Source: JAYSRU01 sp043720875 | Lineage (GTDB): Bacteria > Bacteroidota > Bacteroidia > Flavobacteriales_D > Crocinitomicaceae | Direction of reading: 5' to 3' | NCBI GenBank assembly: GCA_043720875.1 | Contig: JAYSRU010000268.1 | Location: 1 to 55,071 of the forward strand | Length of the DNA stretch: 55,071 bases | In this document: piece after piece, positions 44,290 through 53,979 of the stretch | How positions within the stretch are numbered: position 1 is the first letter of the stretch | Layout of the letters: each line of letters begins with the position of its first letter | Notes under the pieces: model-generated | The model's input: only the letters and a program-made list of their open reading frames with translations | Database searches by the model: none | What the model was told of the DNA's origin: nothing | Made by a program: the position numbers and the translations under genes

Positions 44290-45591
44290 GTGAAAACAAT
44301 AGTTACATTTAGTATCGCAATTTTAGCGCTTTTTGCGTGTGATGCAAGCAAATCAAATTTAGAGATTCCTAAAAATGACTTAAGCCAAGACAACATTTCT
44401 TGCATCAAACCATTGAAAGGATTTGAAATCAAACCACGCTATTTTACGGTTAGTGCTAAAGAAGCAAGTGTTATTGAATTGCCGAACGGTGGAAGTATAA
44501 GATTTGAGGAAAATTGTTTTGCGCTCAATGGAAAACCTGTAAAAGATTCCGTTACTATAGAATGGCAAGAGTTTCATTCTATCACTGATATTATGTGCTC
44601 TGGAATTCCTATGAAATATGATTCTGCTGGAATTTCTAACGATTTCATTTCTGGCGGGATGTTCACCATAAAAGGGAAATTAGGTGAACAAGAAGTTGAC
44701 TTTGCGAAAGGAAAGGAAGCCGAAGTCAGCATCGCGTCAAATAGAGATAAGGAAAATTTCAGTTTTTATGAGTTGGATGAAAATTCAGGTGATTGGACTT
44801 TCAAAAAAGCAAAGGAAGCAACTCCAAATAAAAAGTATGTCCCTCGTTTTGAAACAACTAATCAAGCGATTAACAAAAAGAAAAACTCTTTTATTTTTGA
44901 AGTAACATTAGATGTTTCGCAATTTCCAGAATTGAAAAATTTAGACATTTTAGGATGGAAAACACACGATAAAATTCGTATCAAAAACTTATTAACCAAT
45001 AACTCTAGTAATTGTACACTAAAGAAAAGTGACGTCGAAGGTCACTACAATATGGTAGTTGATATTTCACATCAATTGCTAACTTATGATGTTCAACCCT
45101 ACTTAATGGAAGAAGCTATATCTGATTCAGAAATGAACAAAGTAGAAGCAGAAAAGGATATAGCCTCAATAGAAAAATATCAAGATAATTTAGCGCAAGG
45201 TAAAGTGTTAAGATCCATTAGTATTAAAGGCTTCGGAACCTACAATTGGGATAAATTTAATTTAACGACTAACTTCTTAGAATTGACCGCCAACTATGTA
45301 CTTCCAGGTTCGCCACACATGAGAACGGTTTCACTCTTTTACGTGAGTCTAGATCGTAACATTATTGTGGCGGTTGACGGAGCTAATGAAAATCTAAAAC
45401 TTCCAAAGAATCCTAAAAACTGCCTAGTAGCAATTCTACCAGACAATACTATCGCCTATTGCCCCAGTGAAGATTTCATCGGTTTAGATCAACTACCACG
45501 CAAGGCAGAGCATTCCTTCTATTTCAAGAAAAGCAATATCTCAATCGCTTCGGGTGCTGAACTAAGTGATTTGTTATCCAAATTGAACTAA
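44290..45591 (+). CDS. Lipoprotein of unknown function
   Basis: The 433-residue product starts at GTG with a lipoprotein signal (MKTIVTFSIAILALFACDAS; lipobox LFAC, Cys17). The next part (about 50-150) runs IELPNGGSIRFEENCFALNG, SVTIEWQEFHSITDIMCSG and GGMFTIKGK. This has the look of a beta-sandwich domain, distantly like ZU5-type domains, but I cannot assign it. The remainder is mixed. There is no ATG that would keep the signal peptide, so GTG is the start. One base separates its stop from the GTG of the next gene, so the two should be co-translated. It is probably anchored to the outer membrane. Confidence 0.72.
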   Translation: MKTIVTFSIAILALFACDASKSNLEIPKNDLSQDNISCIKPLKGFEIKPRYFTVSAKEASVIELPNGGSIRFEENCFALNGKPVKDSVTIEWQEFHSITDIMCSGIPMKYDSAGISNDFISGGMFTIKGKLGEQEVDFAKGKEAEVSIASNRDKENFSFYELDENSGDWTFKKAKEATPNKKYVPRFETTNQAINKKKNSFIFEVTLDVSQFPELKNLDILGWKTHDKIRIKNLLTNNSSNCTLKKSDVEGHYNMVVDISHQLLTYDVQPYLMEEAISDSEMNKVEAEKDIASIEKYQDNLAQGKVLRSISIKGFGTYNWDKFNLTTNFLELTANYVLPGSPHMRTVSLFYVSLDRNIIVAVDGANENLKLPKNPKNCLVAILPDNTIAYCPSEDFIGLDQLPRKAEHSFYFKKSNISIASGAELSDLLSKLN

Positions 45592-45592
45592 A

Positions 45593-48500
45593 GTGAAACT
45601 GCTCCTTGTAGTCGTCAGTTTTATTCAAATTGCTGCTTTTGGTCAAAGCGAAATCACACTACCTATTGTAAAAAAAGGAATTTGGTTTTTAAAAACAGCT
45701 AGTCAAGAAATCGAACTGTCACAAAAGGTTACTTTAGTGGAACTATTCGATGATTATGGTTTGTCCATTTTCAAAGAAAAAAACTTACAAGGGCTAATTA
45801 ATTGTAAAGGTGAAGTAATTATTCCTGCTGCATTACAGCGCATTCAATATGTTTCACATGGATTCTATCGGGTAATTACACACGAACAAAATTCTCTTAT
45901 TAGCTTAGATTCTCTAGGGAAAAACAAAGAAGTGTATTCCTCGAACATTTATACAAGCATTAATCACGCATGGATAATGTCTGTTCAAAACAATGTCGAA
46001 CAACTACAACATTACAGAACCAAAACTACCCTTGCAGTTGATAGTTTACACAAAGTTACATTTCTCGGAAACTACATGGTCTACACGGTTGATTCCGTTC
46101 CTAAACAATTATATGACCCACAAGGAGCCTTGCTTATCAATGAAGATTTCACTATTGAAGAAATAGATAATACAAACGTGTTAAGATCCAAAACTAAAAC
46201 TATTTCCGTGACTGGAAACAGTATTTGGCACCTTCCAAATAATGCGTATAATTTCTATTTCAATCGTGATCATACTTATGGATATACCATAGGAAAAAAG
46301 ACAATTCTGTATAATTCGGATACGCGGAAAGAAATAATCAGTTACGAATGTAATCATATCGAAAAGGAGGGAGACAATAAATTTCTTGTTACAAACGAAA
46401 CAGGAGTCGGGTTAATTTCTACGGAGAAAAGAATTCTCATTCCTTTGATTTACCAATCAATTTATTCTAGCAATGACTACTTTACAAAAACCGAGTGTTA
46501 TGTAGTTAGTCAAAAAGGAAGGATAGGATATTTAGATGCTTCGTATAAAATGATCCTCCCTTGTAAATACACCAGATTTCACCAAACTGCGGACTTCTTT
46601 TACACCTTCTTATACGACGGTGAAGGGTTGTTTTCTAAAAAGACTAAAACAGATTTGTTACCACCTAACTACGATAACATTGTAGTAAAAGGAAATACTA
46701 TAAAAGGAAAAATTGAAAAGATATTATACATTACTAAGATTGATGATCAGCACAAAATAATAGAATCTCTTGTTTTAAAAAATGTAATAAGTTTGAAAAA
46801 CAGAGTGTATGACCAAAAATTAAATCCGGTAAAGTTGGACAAACGATTACTCACTATCGGTTGGTTCACAAAAGATACGCTCATCGTGAATGTCAAAAAG
46901 AATAATGATTCTACACTTTTTCGAAAGTGGGGATTGAAAAATGGAAACGACAGTACTGTAATTGTTCCCAATTTTAACGCACCTACTTTTATTCCAAATG
47001 CAGACTTTAGCTTGCTCTATTTCAAAAAGATAAAAGTCAAAATTAAAAATTCACCAGATCAAGAATTTCACACGAAAAGCATTGTACTGCTTCCTTCTGG
47101 AGAAAAAATTAAAAAATTTAATGTAATAGAAATTGACACATTAGATCTACTAATGAATAAAAAATATACGCGAATTGGATCAATTTCTGAGAATGCAATC
47201 CTTAAACCAAACGGGGAACTGCGAAAGTACACCTATTTTGATCAGACGCACGAAGACAATTTGCGGTATTGTAGTGCTAAGGAATATGAATATTTGAGCA
47301 TTCCAACATTCGAAACTATCCCTTCGTCTTCGGTCCTTTTTTCAAACAATAATTTCGGGCAGCTTTTGCCATTAAATGATGTCGATGAAGGTTACTCTAC
47401 TTATGTAAAATTCAAAAAACCAGCATGGAATTTTATTAAACCAAATGGCGACTCAATGTTTGTTGAACCATTCCTATTTGCCCAACCTTTTTATAAAAGC
47501 AGTGCAATTATATTACGCAATACTGGTTGGGGATTAGTTTCCAACGACAGTATTACCATTCCGCCAATCTACGCAAGTGTTACCAGAATGCGCGAATACC
47601 AAGATACCGTTTTTAAAGTAGGAGTTGGACGAACAGAAAAACTCTACCTCGATAATGAACTCAATGATTTGCCATTAATTAAAGGATCTCTGCTTAAAGA
47701 AAATGGAGATTTATTACTGTTCGAAGACAAGGCCAACCACCAAATAATCAATAAGCATGGCATTGTTGTTTTTGCCAGCACCTCAAAATTAAAACTTTTA
47801 GACTTTAACCATTTTGTTGAACGAATCAAAAAATCATATACAGTTTACGATGAGTCTGGTTCATTTCAATTAACCTTGACACAAGAACCCGAAGCGTTTT
47901 TGAGTCAAGACGTATTGTCGCTTTTAGTGAAGAACAAAACCATTTTATTGAATACAAAAGGTGATACCTTGTCTAAAATTTACTTCGATTACACCAGCAA
48001 GTCGAACGATTATATTCTAGGAATTAGCGGTGAAACGAGCTACATTTTCACTTCGGAAGGCACATTTCTTAAAAAAGTAAAAAAGGGTACTGTATTGTTA
48101 GATGATAAACTTCCTTTATGGGCGCTAATCAAAGGATCAAAAATCACTGTTTTTCAAAAATTGATTAAAGTTAAGGGATTTGAATCAAAAGACAAATTCA
48201 CCAAAATGACGAATGGAAATTTTATCAATCTGGGAATCAATCCATCCCTACTCTTTTCAAACGGCAAACAAAAGACATTCCACCAAAAATTAACCAGCGT
48301 CTCCATTCACGGAGATTTTATGGTGTTGTACGAAGATCGTACTGCCTATTATATTTTTGATTTTAACGGACAACAATACGGAGATAGTTTATCTAAAAAA
48401 CATTTGAGTTACCTGGGAGAAAGTATTTTTCAATTTCGTCAAGACAAAAAAACCATTAAAATTAATTTTGATTTAAACCTAGTTGACACTACTGATCAAG

Positions 48501-48916
48501 AATTCATAGGAGACATATCCAATGGACTAATTCGCAGCTTAATACTCTATCCAAATCCAACATTTGTGAACGAGCGTTTTGAATTATTGAATGATTCAAC
48601 GGTTCTAAAAAACCCCTATTTACTGTCCATAAATCACATTATTGGTTCAGGAGATGAAAGCACATTAATGACCGGAACTGGACGAATGAAAAGCTTTAAT
48701 ACCTATCATAAGTTAGCAGAGATTACCTCGGAAATTTATTCCATTTCCAAACCCACATTATATGGAATTTGCAGGGCCGATCACAGCTTTATCATCCCAC
48801 CAATCTATGAAAAAATAACGTTTGTAAAAAATAATTTGATTCAAGTATTACTTGACGGCAAAATTGGATACTTCACCATGGATGGTAAAATGCTTTATGA
48901 TTTAAATGCTGAGTAA
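45593..48916 (+). CDS. Very large exported WG-repeat-like protein
   Basis: The 1107-residue protein starts at GTG with a signal peptide (MKLLLVVVSFIQIAAFGQ). Many units of about 35-70 residues follow the WG-repeat idea, with G-x-x-[ND]-x-x-G-x-x-[IV]-I-P-x-x-Y. Examples are GLINCKGEVIIPAALQRIQY, GRIGYLDASYKMILPCKYTR, GWGLVSNDSITIPPIYASV and CRADHSFIIPPIYEKI, ending with GKIGYFTMDGKMLYDL. The repeats are divergent in the middle. WG-repeat proteins are beta-rich and of unknown role. No T9SS sorting domain is visible. The gene begins one base after the lipoprotein gene, suggesting a two-part surface or periplasmic complex. Confidence 0.75.
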   Translation: MKLLLVVVSFIQIAAFGQSEITLPIVKKGIWFLKTASQEIELSQKVTLVELFDDYGLSIFKEKNLQGLINCKGEVIIPAALQRIQYVSHGFYRVITHEQNSLISLDSLGKNKEVYSSNIYTSINHAWIMSVQNNVEQLQHYRTKTTLAVDSLHKVTFLGNYMVYTVDSVPKQLYDPQGALLINEDFTIEEIDNTNVLRSKTKTISVTGNSIWHLPNNAYNFYFNRDHTYGYTIGKKTILYNSDTRKEIISYECNHIEKEGDNKFLVTNETGVGLISTEKRILIPLIYQSIYSSNDYFTKTECYVVSQKGRIGYLDASYKMILPCKYTRFHQTADFFYTFLYDGEGLFSKKTKTDLLPPNYDNIVVKGNTIKGKIEKILYITKIDDQHKIIESLVLKNVISLKNRVYDQKLNPVKLDKRLLTIGWFTKDTLIVNVKKNNDSTLFRKWGLKNGNDSTVIVPNFNAPTFIPNADFSLLYFKKIKVKIKNSPDQEFHTKSIVLLPSGEKIKKFNVIEIDTLDLLMNKKYTRIGSISENAILKPNGELRKYTYFDQTHEDNLRYCSAKEYEYLSIPTFETIPSSSVLFSNNNFGQLLPLNDVDEGYSTYVKFKKPAWNFIKPNGDSMFVEPFLFAQPFYKSSAIILRNTGWGLVSNDSITIPPIYASVTRMREYQDTVFKVGVGRTEKLYLDNELNDLPLIKGSLLKENGDLLLFEDKANHQIINKHGIVVFASTSKLKLLDFNHFVERIKKSYTVYDESGSFQLTLTQEPEAFLSQDVLSLLVKNKTILLNTKGDTLSKIYFDYTSKSNDYILGISGETSYIFTSEGTFLKKVKKGTVLLDDKLPLWALIKGSKITVFQKLIKVKGFESKDKFTKMTNGNFINLGINPSLLFSNGKQKTFHQKLTSVSIHGDFMVLYEDRTAYYIFDFNGQQYGDSLSKKHLSYLGESIFQFRQDKKTIKINFDLNLVDTTDQEFIGDISNGLIRSLILYPNPTFVNERFELLNDSTVLKNPYLLSINHIIGSGDESTLMTGTGRMKSFNTYHKLAEITSEIYSISKPTLYGICRADHSFIIPPIYEKITFVKNNLIQVLLDGKIGYFTMDGKMLYDLNAE

Positions 48917-48917
48917 C

Positions 48918-50615
48918 TTAATTAAACTTAATCGACTTCACCGGAGAAATTCGCAACACCAACAGCGCTGGTAAAAGCAACGCCAATACGCACACCAATA
49001 AGGTAACGGCGTTCAAAACTACCCAATGCCAAACATACAATTCTGTAGGAACTTGGTTTAGGAAATATACACTTGGGTTTAAAGGCAAGAAGCCGATGTA
49101 TTTTTGGGCGAAGTAAAAAGCCATGCCAATCACATTTCCCCAGACCATTCCACGCACGATAAGCATGCTCGCTTGCAGCAGAAAAATGCGCATGATCATT
49201 CCATTTGTTGCCCCCATCGCTTTCAACATACCGATCATGTTGGTGCGTAACAGGATAATTACTAACATCGCAGAACCCATATTTATGATTCCAATTACGA
49301 TCATCAAAATTAGAATTATCGTTACGTTAATGTCTAAAAATCCCAGCCAAACAAAAATGTCATTCTGAATATCAATAATGCTAGTTGTGCTCAGTTGTTC
49401 ACCAAATTTTGTTGGAATAAATGAAGTTTCTTTTTCCAAGCGCTGCATGGTAGGCAACATTTCTTCCCAAGATTTTGACTGTATCTCGTAGCCTCCAATG
49501 TAATTTCCATAAGATCCCTTTCCAGGTTTGGAAGTGACAATTAACGTTTTGTCGGCAAATTTAATTTCATAGCTTAAGCCGTCTGTTGAAACTTTTGTTT
49601 TTTGGATAGCTCCAGTTGCACCCAAATAACAATCGCACAAAGCGTCTTTTTGTCCCTTTACTTTTATACTTAAATAACTTGTATCAGGAATTGCTACATC
49701 ATTGGATTTTTCACCGGGTTTTGAAAAGAAATCACTTAAAATTAGGCGAATAGTTGTGTCTTTGTCCGGACAAAATGTAAACCCAACATACGTATCCGCT
49801 TGTTTGTTCCACTGATAGGCATAATTGCCATTGCCTCCATAACCAATCCCACGCACAATCAAATTGTTATTGTCTAAGGTATCGTCTATAGAAATTTCGG
49901 AACTCAAACCCCAATCGTTAAGTTGTTGCACAAATCTAAGGTCACCAAAAATCAGTTCTTTGTCAAACTCTTCTAATCCCGTATTATAAATGCCACAAAT
50001 CTTGAAACGCTTCAACACAGGTTGTTGCTTAACAAAATAACATTTCACTTCTTGTCCAACTTTGAAATGAAGCGCATCCGCAATCTTTTTGGAAATTAAA
50101 ATGGATGGTTGTGGCGTAGCTAAACTGTAATCAGGTACTTTTCCTGCCACCAAGTGTTCTTTAAAAAAGCTCCAATCGTAGGTTTTATCAACACCTTTCA
50201 TTAAAACACTTTGAATTTCTTGCTGAATTTCGAACGTATCTTTAGCGTTTTTTCGTTTGTACAAAACGGTATCTGCATCCGATTGCAACAACGCAGGCTT
50301 AAACGCAAAAGGCGTCAAACTTTTCACCCCTTCAATCTGCAATAACTGCGCTTGGAGTTCGTTATTTCTGCGTATTGGTTCGGCTTCAAATAAACCTGTT
50401 TTTTTGATATGTGTGATGGTTCCGTGCGCGCCAAAACCAACAACTTTTTTTCTGACCTCGTTTTGAAACCCAGTCACAACAGCCACCGTAATTATGTTAA
50501 CAATCATCGCTAAGGCAATACAAATCACAGCAATTGCCACGATAGGTCGAGAAACTTTCTTACCTTCGCGCTCTGATTGTAGAACTCTTTTTGCTATGAA
50601 ATATTCGAACTTCAT
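48918..50615 (-). CDS. FtsX-family ABC transporter permease (LolC/LolE-like)
   Basis: The 565-residue permease starts FEYFIAKRVLQSEREGKKVSRPIVAIAVICIA as LolC/LolE proteins in Bacteroidota do. It has one N-terminal helix (about 24-50), a large periplasmic domain (about 51-415) and three C-terminal helices (about 418-452, 465-497, 525-558) of the FtsX domain, with MLKAMGATNGMIMRIFLLQA. LolCDE takes lipoproteins from the inner membrane towards the outer membrane. The usual length is about 400 residues; the excess here lies in the periplasmic domain. No ATPase (LolD) gene is adjacent, so it must come from elsewhere. Its stop is one base from that of the convergent WG-repeat gene. Confidence 0.82.
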   Translation of the reverse strand: MKFEYFIAKRVLQSEREGKKVSRPIVAIAVICIALAMIVNIITVAVVTGFQNEVRKKVVGFGAHGTITHIKKTGLFEAEPIRRNNELQAQLLQIEGVKSLTPFAFKPALLQSDADTVLYKRKNAKDTFEIQQEIQSVLMKGVDKTYDWSFFKEHLVAGKVPDYSLATPQPSILISKKIADALHFKVGQEVKCYFVKQQPVLKRFKICGIYNTGLEEFDKELIFGDLRFVQQLNDWGLSSEISIDDTLDNNNLIVRGIGYGGNGNYAYQWNKQADTYVGFTFCPDKDTTIRLILSDFFSKPGEKSNDVAIPDTSYLSIKVKGQKDALCDCYLGATGAIQKTKVSTDGLSYEIKFADKTLIVTSKPGKGSYGNYIGGYEIQSKSWEEMLPTMQRLEKETSFIPTKFGEQLSTTSIIDIQNDIFVWLGFLDINVTIILILMIVIGIINMGSAMLVIILLRTNMIGMLKAMGATNGMIMRIFLLQASMLIVRGMVWGNVIGMAFYFAQKYIGFLPLNPSVYFLNQVPTELYVWHWVVLNAVTLLVCVLALLLPALLVLRISPVKSIKFN

Positions 50616-50634
50616 CTATCTTTTTGGTGCGCCA

Positions 50635-50642
50635 CGAAGGTA
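50635..50642 (-). promoter_or_regulatory. -7 promoter box of the LolC/LolE-like gene
   Basis: The minus strand reads TACCTTCG (TAnnTTCG variant), 19 bases before the ATG. Confidence 0.4.
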
Positions 50643-50664
50643 CACAATCCTTTTGGGTGGTGTG

Positions 50665-51927
50665 ATGATGCCGTGTATTTTAATTTTATTATTCCTTTCT
50701 TCTTGTCGTTCAAAAAAAGGAATTGATGAAAACATTCAATTGGATGAAAAACGTGATTTGAGTTCAGAGCAAGTTCAAGTTCCTGCATTACAAGAAGTTG
50801 ATTACGAACTAGACAGGCAAAAACCTTTGAATTTGGTGATGGGCTGTGAGCAATTCGATTTGTATTTAGACTCCTTAAAAGGAAAAAATGTTGCCATTGT
50901 CAGTAATCAAACGAGTGTAATTGGAAAATCTCATTTGGTAGATACCTTGCTTTCCAAAGGTGTAAATCTGGTAAAAGTATTTACGCCCGAACATGGATTT
51001 CGAGGCGACGCAGATGCAGGAGAAAAAGTGTATTCTGGCATTGACTCAAAAACTGGTCTTTCATTAATTTCGCTTTATGCAAATAATAAAAAGCCAACTC
51101 CAGCGCAAATGGCCAATGTTGATGTGGTGCTTTTTGATATTCAAGATGTTGGTGTTCGTTTTTACACTTACATTTCTACCTTGCACTACGTTATGGAAGC
51201 CTGTGCAGAAACTGGAAAACCGTTGATCGTGTTGGATCGCCCCAATCCTAATGGACATTATGTGGACGGACCAGTGCGCGAACCAGCTTTCAAATCCTTT
51301 GTTGGAATGCATCCTGTTCCTGTTGTGCATGGCATGACGATTGGAGAATATGCCAAAATGGTGAACGAAGAACTCTGGCTTTCTGGTCAACTGAAATGTA
51401 AATTGGCTATCGTTCCAATGAAAGGTTACACCCACAAAGAACGCTATGCTTTGCCCATTGCTCCTTCACCCAACCTTAGGTCGGAACTTGCGATTGCAGT
51501 TTACCCAAGTTTGTGTTTGTTCGAAGCAACCACTGTAAGTATTGGGCGTGGTACAACAACTCCATTTGAAGTGTATGGTCATCCCTATTTTCCAACTACA
51601 GATTTCACCTTTACGCCGTTTAGTAGTTTTGGTGCAAAAAATCCGTTATGGGAAAACACGGAATGTTTTGGCTTCGACCTTAAACAAACCACCAAAAAAC
51701 GTTTATACGAACTCAAAATAGATTGGTTGATTAATGCCAAAGAGTATTTAGGCGACAGTATTCCTTTCATCAATCGTCCTGGGTTTTTCGACCGTTTGGC
51801 GGGTACCTCAACCTTGCGCGAACAAATTATGCATGGCGTGAGCGAAAAAGAAATTAGAACTTCTTGGAAGCCGGGCATTGAGGCTTTCAGAAAAATTAGA
51901 CAAAAATATTTGATCTACGAAAATTAA
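50665..51927 (+). CDS. NamZ-type exo-beta-N-acetylmuramidase (DUF1343) lipoprotein
   Basis: With the start at ATG 50665 the protein has 420 residues and a lipoprotein signal (MMPCILILLFLSSCRSKKG; lipobox LSSC). The catalytic part matches DUF1343/NamZ: VAIVSNQTSVIG, VKVFTPEHGFRGDADAGEKV, DVVLFDIQDVGVRFYTYISTL, LDRPNPNGHYVDGPV and SIGRGTTTPFEVYGHPYF. NamZ releases N-acetylmuramic acid from the end of peptidoglycan fragments in cell wall recycling. The frame is open much further upstream (to 50494), but that part overlaps the divergent permease gene. An ATG at 50596 is a possible longer start that would overlap the permease start codon. sufS follows after 26 bases. Confidence 0.82.
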   Translation: MMPCILILLFLSSCRSKKGIDENIQLDEKRDLSSEQVQVPALQEVDYELDRQKPLNLVMGCEQFDLYLDSLKGKNVAIVSNQTSVIGKSHLVDTLLSKGVNLVKVFTPEHGFRGDADAGEKVYSGIDSKTGLSLISLYANNKKPTPAQMANVDVVLFDIQDVGVRFYTYISTLHYVMEACAETGKPLIVLDRPNPNGHYVDGPVREPAFKSFVGMHPVPVVHGMTIGEYAKMVNEELWLSGQLKCKLAIVPMKGYTHKERYALPIAPSPNLRSELAIAVYPSLCLFEATTVSIGRGTTTPFEVYGHPYFPTTDFTFTPFSSFGAKNPLWENTECFGFDLKQTTKKRLYELKIDWLINAKEYLGDSIPFINRPGFFDRLAGTSTLREQIMHGVSEKEIRTSWKPGIEAFRKIRQKYLIYEN

Positions 51928-51953
51928 AATATCACATTCAATATATCCCACTC

Positions 51954-53186
51954 ATGGAAAATTCTTCAAAACCGTTTAACGTTAGAGAAATTAGAGAGCA
52001 ATTTCCTGCATTACGTCAATTAATATACGGTAAAAGCCTTATTTATTTCGACAATGGAGCTACTTCTCAAAAGCCAAAAGTGGTATTAGACGCGATAAAT
52101 AAATATTACAGCAAGGATAATGCGAACATCCATCGTGGTGTGCATTTCATGAGTCAGCAGGCAACCAATGAATATGAAGGTGCGCGTGTTACGATTCAAA
52201 AATATTTGAATGCAAAGCACAGTCATGAAATCATCTTTACCAAAGGAACTACGGACAGCATCAATTTAGTAGCCAATTCGTTTGGCTCTTTGATGAACGA
52301 AGGAGATGAAATTATCATCACTGCCATGGAACACCACAGTAACATTGTGCCTTGGCAAATGCTGTGTGAACGCAGAAAATGTGTACTTAAGGTTGCGCCT
52401 ATCAATCTACGTGGCGAATTAATCATGGAAGAATTTGATAAATTACTTTCGGATAAAACAAAATTGGTCGCAGTAACGCATATTTCGAATACGCTTGGAA
52501 CCATAAATCCAATCAAAGAAATTATTGCAAAAGCACACGCAGTTGGCGCGAAAGTTTTGATAGATGGAGCACAAAGTATTCAACACAAAAAAATAGATGT
52601 ACTCGATTTAGACTGTGATTTTTTCGTGTTTTCTGGTCACAAGGTTTTTGGACCCACTGGAATTGGTGTGCTCTACGGAAAAGAGGCGCTTTTGGATAAA
52701 ATGCTTCCTTACCAAGGTGGTGGAGATATGATTTTGAAAGTGACTTTCGAAAAAACAACGTACAACCAATTACCCTATAAATTTGAAGCAGGAACTCCGC
52801 ACATTGCTGGTGGAATTTGTCTTGGAACGGCTATCGAATTTTTGAACAGTCTAGACATCGCAGCAGTTGAGCGTCATGAATTTGAATTGATGGAATATGC
52901 CCAAGACTTATTATCAACCTTTGAAGACATTCATATTATTGGAACTGCAAAGAAAAAAACAAGTGTGGTGGGTTTTCATGTAGACAAAGTACATCCCTTC
53001 GATTTAGGAACCTTACTAGACAAACAAGGAATTGCAGTGCGTACAGGTCATCATTGCACCCAACCGCTCATGGATTTCTACAAAATTCCTGGAACCGTTC
53101 GTGCTTCCTTCGCTTTCTACAACACAAAAGAAGAAATCGATACCTTTATTGCAGCTGTGGATCGTAGTTTGGGTATGTTGAGGTAG
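51954..53186 (+). CDS. sufS: Cysteine desulfurase SufS
   Basis: The 410-residue class V PLP enzyme takes sulfur from cysteine for iron-sulfur cluster assembly. Its motifs are LIYFDNGATSQKP, the His-rich MEHHSNIVPWQ, LIDGAQSIQHKKIDV, the PLP lysine K230 in FVFSGHKVFGPTGIGVLYG, and the sulfur-carrying C368 in GIAVRTGHHCTQPLMDFY. This last motif and the length identify the SufS (group II) type rather than IscS. The other suf genes (sufBCD, sufE) are not in the window, so the gene is away from them or they lie elsewhere. It follows the NamZ gene after 26 bases and may share its transcript. Confidence 0.93.
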   Translation: MENSSKPFNVREIREQFPALRQLIYGKSLIYFDNGATSQKPKVVLDAINKYYSKDNANIHRGVHFMSQQATNEYEGARVTIQKYLNAKHSHEIIFTKGTTDSINLVANSFGSLMNEGDEIIITAMEHHSNIVPWQMLCERRKCVLKVAPINLRGELIMEEFDKLLSDKTKLVAVTHISNTLGTINPIKEIIAKAHAVGAKVLIDGAQSIQHKKIDVLDLDCDFFVFSGHKVFGPTGIGVLYGKEALLDKMLPYQGGGDMILKVTFEKTTYNQLPYKFEAGTPHIAGGICLGTAIEFLNSLDIAAVERHEFELMEYAQDLLSTFEDIHIIGTAKKKTSVVGFHVDKVHPFDLGTLLDKQGIAVRTGHHCTQPLMDFYKIPGTVRASFAFYNTKEEIDTFIAAVDRSLGMLR

Positions 53187-53280
53187 GGAGAATACGTCGC
53201 GTAAATGTTGTGATGATTTGAGTCTATTTAAACTGCTTCGTCTTCGATTCTATTAATTAACCTTAGGAAACCATCGTTCT

Positions 53281-53979
53281 ATGAAAATCTCAATAATAGT
53301 TGTCCTAATTGGTGTTTTGATAAACTCTTGTGGTAAAGATAAATTGATTCAAGCAACAAAATTTCCTTATATTTCACCTAAGAGTTCAGTATATATGCCT
53401 CATCTGTTAACCGCAGAAAATTCGTATCGGTTTTCAATTTCCCACTTTGAGTTTTTTTACATCGGAAAATTAAAGGATAGCATCTTATTGGAGAATATTA
53501 GTTTTTCACCTCAACCTCCTCCAGATCTAAGCGGTAAGAAAAGTGTCTTTATTGAAACAAATACCAGCATCAATACTTACGATCGTTTTAGGAGGAGACA
53601 CAACACTTACGACTATAGTATAGACTCATTAATTGAAATTCAAGTTAACACATCTATCGTAATTTCGAAATCTTATCCAGTATTAGTGAGGAATTTAAAT
53701 AAAGATACTGTTGCAATAGGTTATGGTGACTATATTCCCCTTTTGTTAGAAGCAAAAGACAGTGTAGGAAATTGGAAACCTATTCAAGTGCCTTATAGAT
53801 ATCGTTGTGGAACAGGTTTGGAAACAATCATTTTACCTCCAAAAGAAATTGTTATTACTATGCTTCCAATATTTAACGGGAATTACAAAACCCAATTAAG
53901 ACTTACGTATGGCAGTAATATGTCAAAACCATTCTGGGGTAAAATAGATTACAAGCAATTTAAAATTAATAAGTTATGA
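53281..53979 (+). CDS. Lipoprotein of unknown function
   Basis: The 232-residue product has a lipoprotein signal (MKISIIVVLIGVLINSCGKDK; lipobox INSC, Cys17). The mature part is beta-rich, with FYIGKLKDSILLENISFSPQ, NTSIVISKSYPVLVRNLNKD and a C-terminal WKPIQVPYRYRCGTGLETI. It also holds two Cys in total, one being the lipidated one. I do not recognise the family. Its stop overlaps the ATG of the next gene by 4 bases, so it is translationally coupled to a YwqK/MORN-type protein. Confidence 0.72.
   Translation: MKISIIVVLIGVLINSCGKDKLIQATKFPYISPKSSVYMPHLLTAENSYRFSISHFEFFYIGKLKDSILLENISFSPQPPPDLSGKKSVFIETNTSINTYDRFRRRHNTYDYSIDSLIEIQVNTSIVISKSYPVLVRNLNKDTVAIGYGDYIPLLLEAKDSVGNWKPIQVPYRYRCGTGLETIILPPKEIVITMLPIFNGNYKTQLRLTYGSNMSKPFWGKIDYKQFKINKL

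Noticed and set aside
46747..46971. Antisense open frames inside large genes (for example here and at 51064-51435)
   Set aside because: They have no signal, domain or promoter of their own and lie opposite to well-supported genes.
50494..50664. Longer N-terminus of the NamZ-type protein
   Set aside because: It runs antisense through the start of the permease gene and hides the lipoprotein signal; the ATG at 50665 leaves a proper lipobox. The ATG at 50596 stays a weaker alternative.
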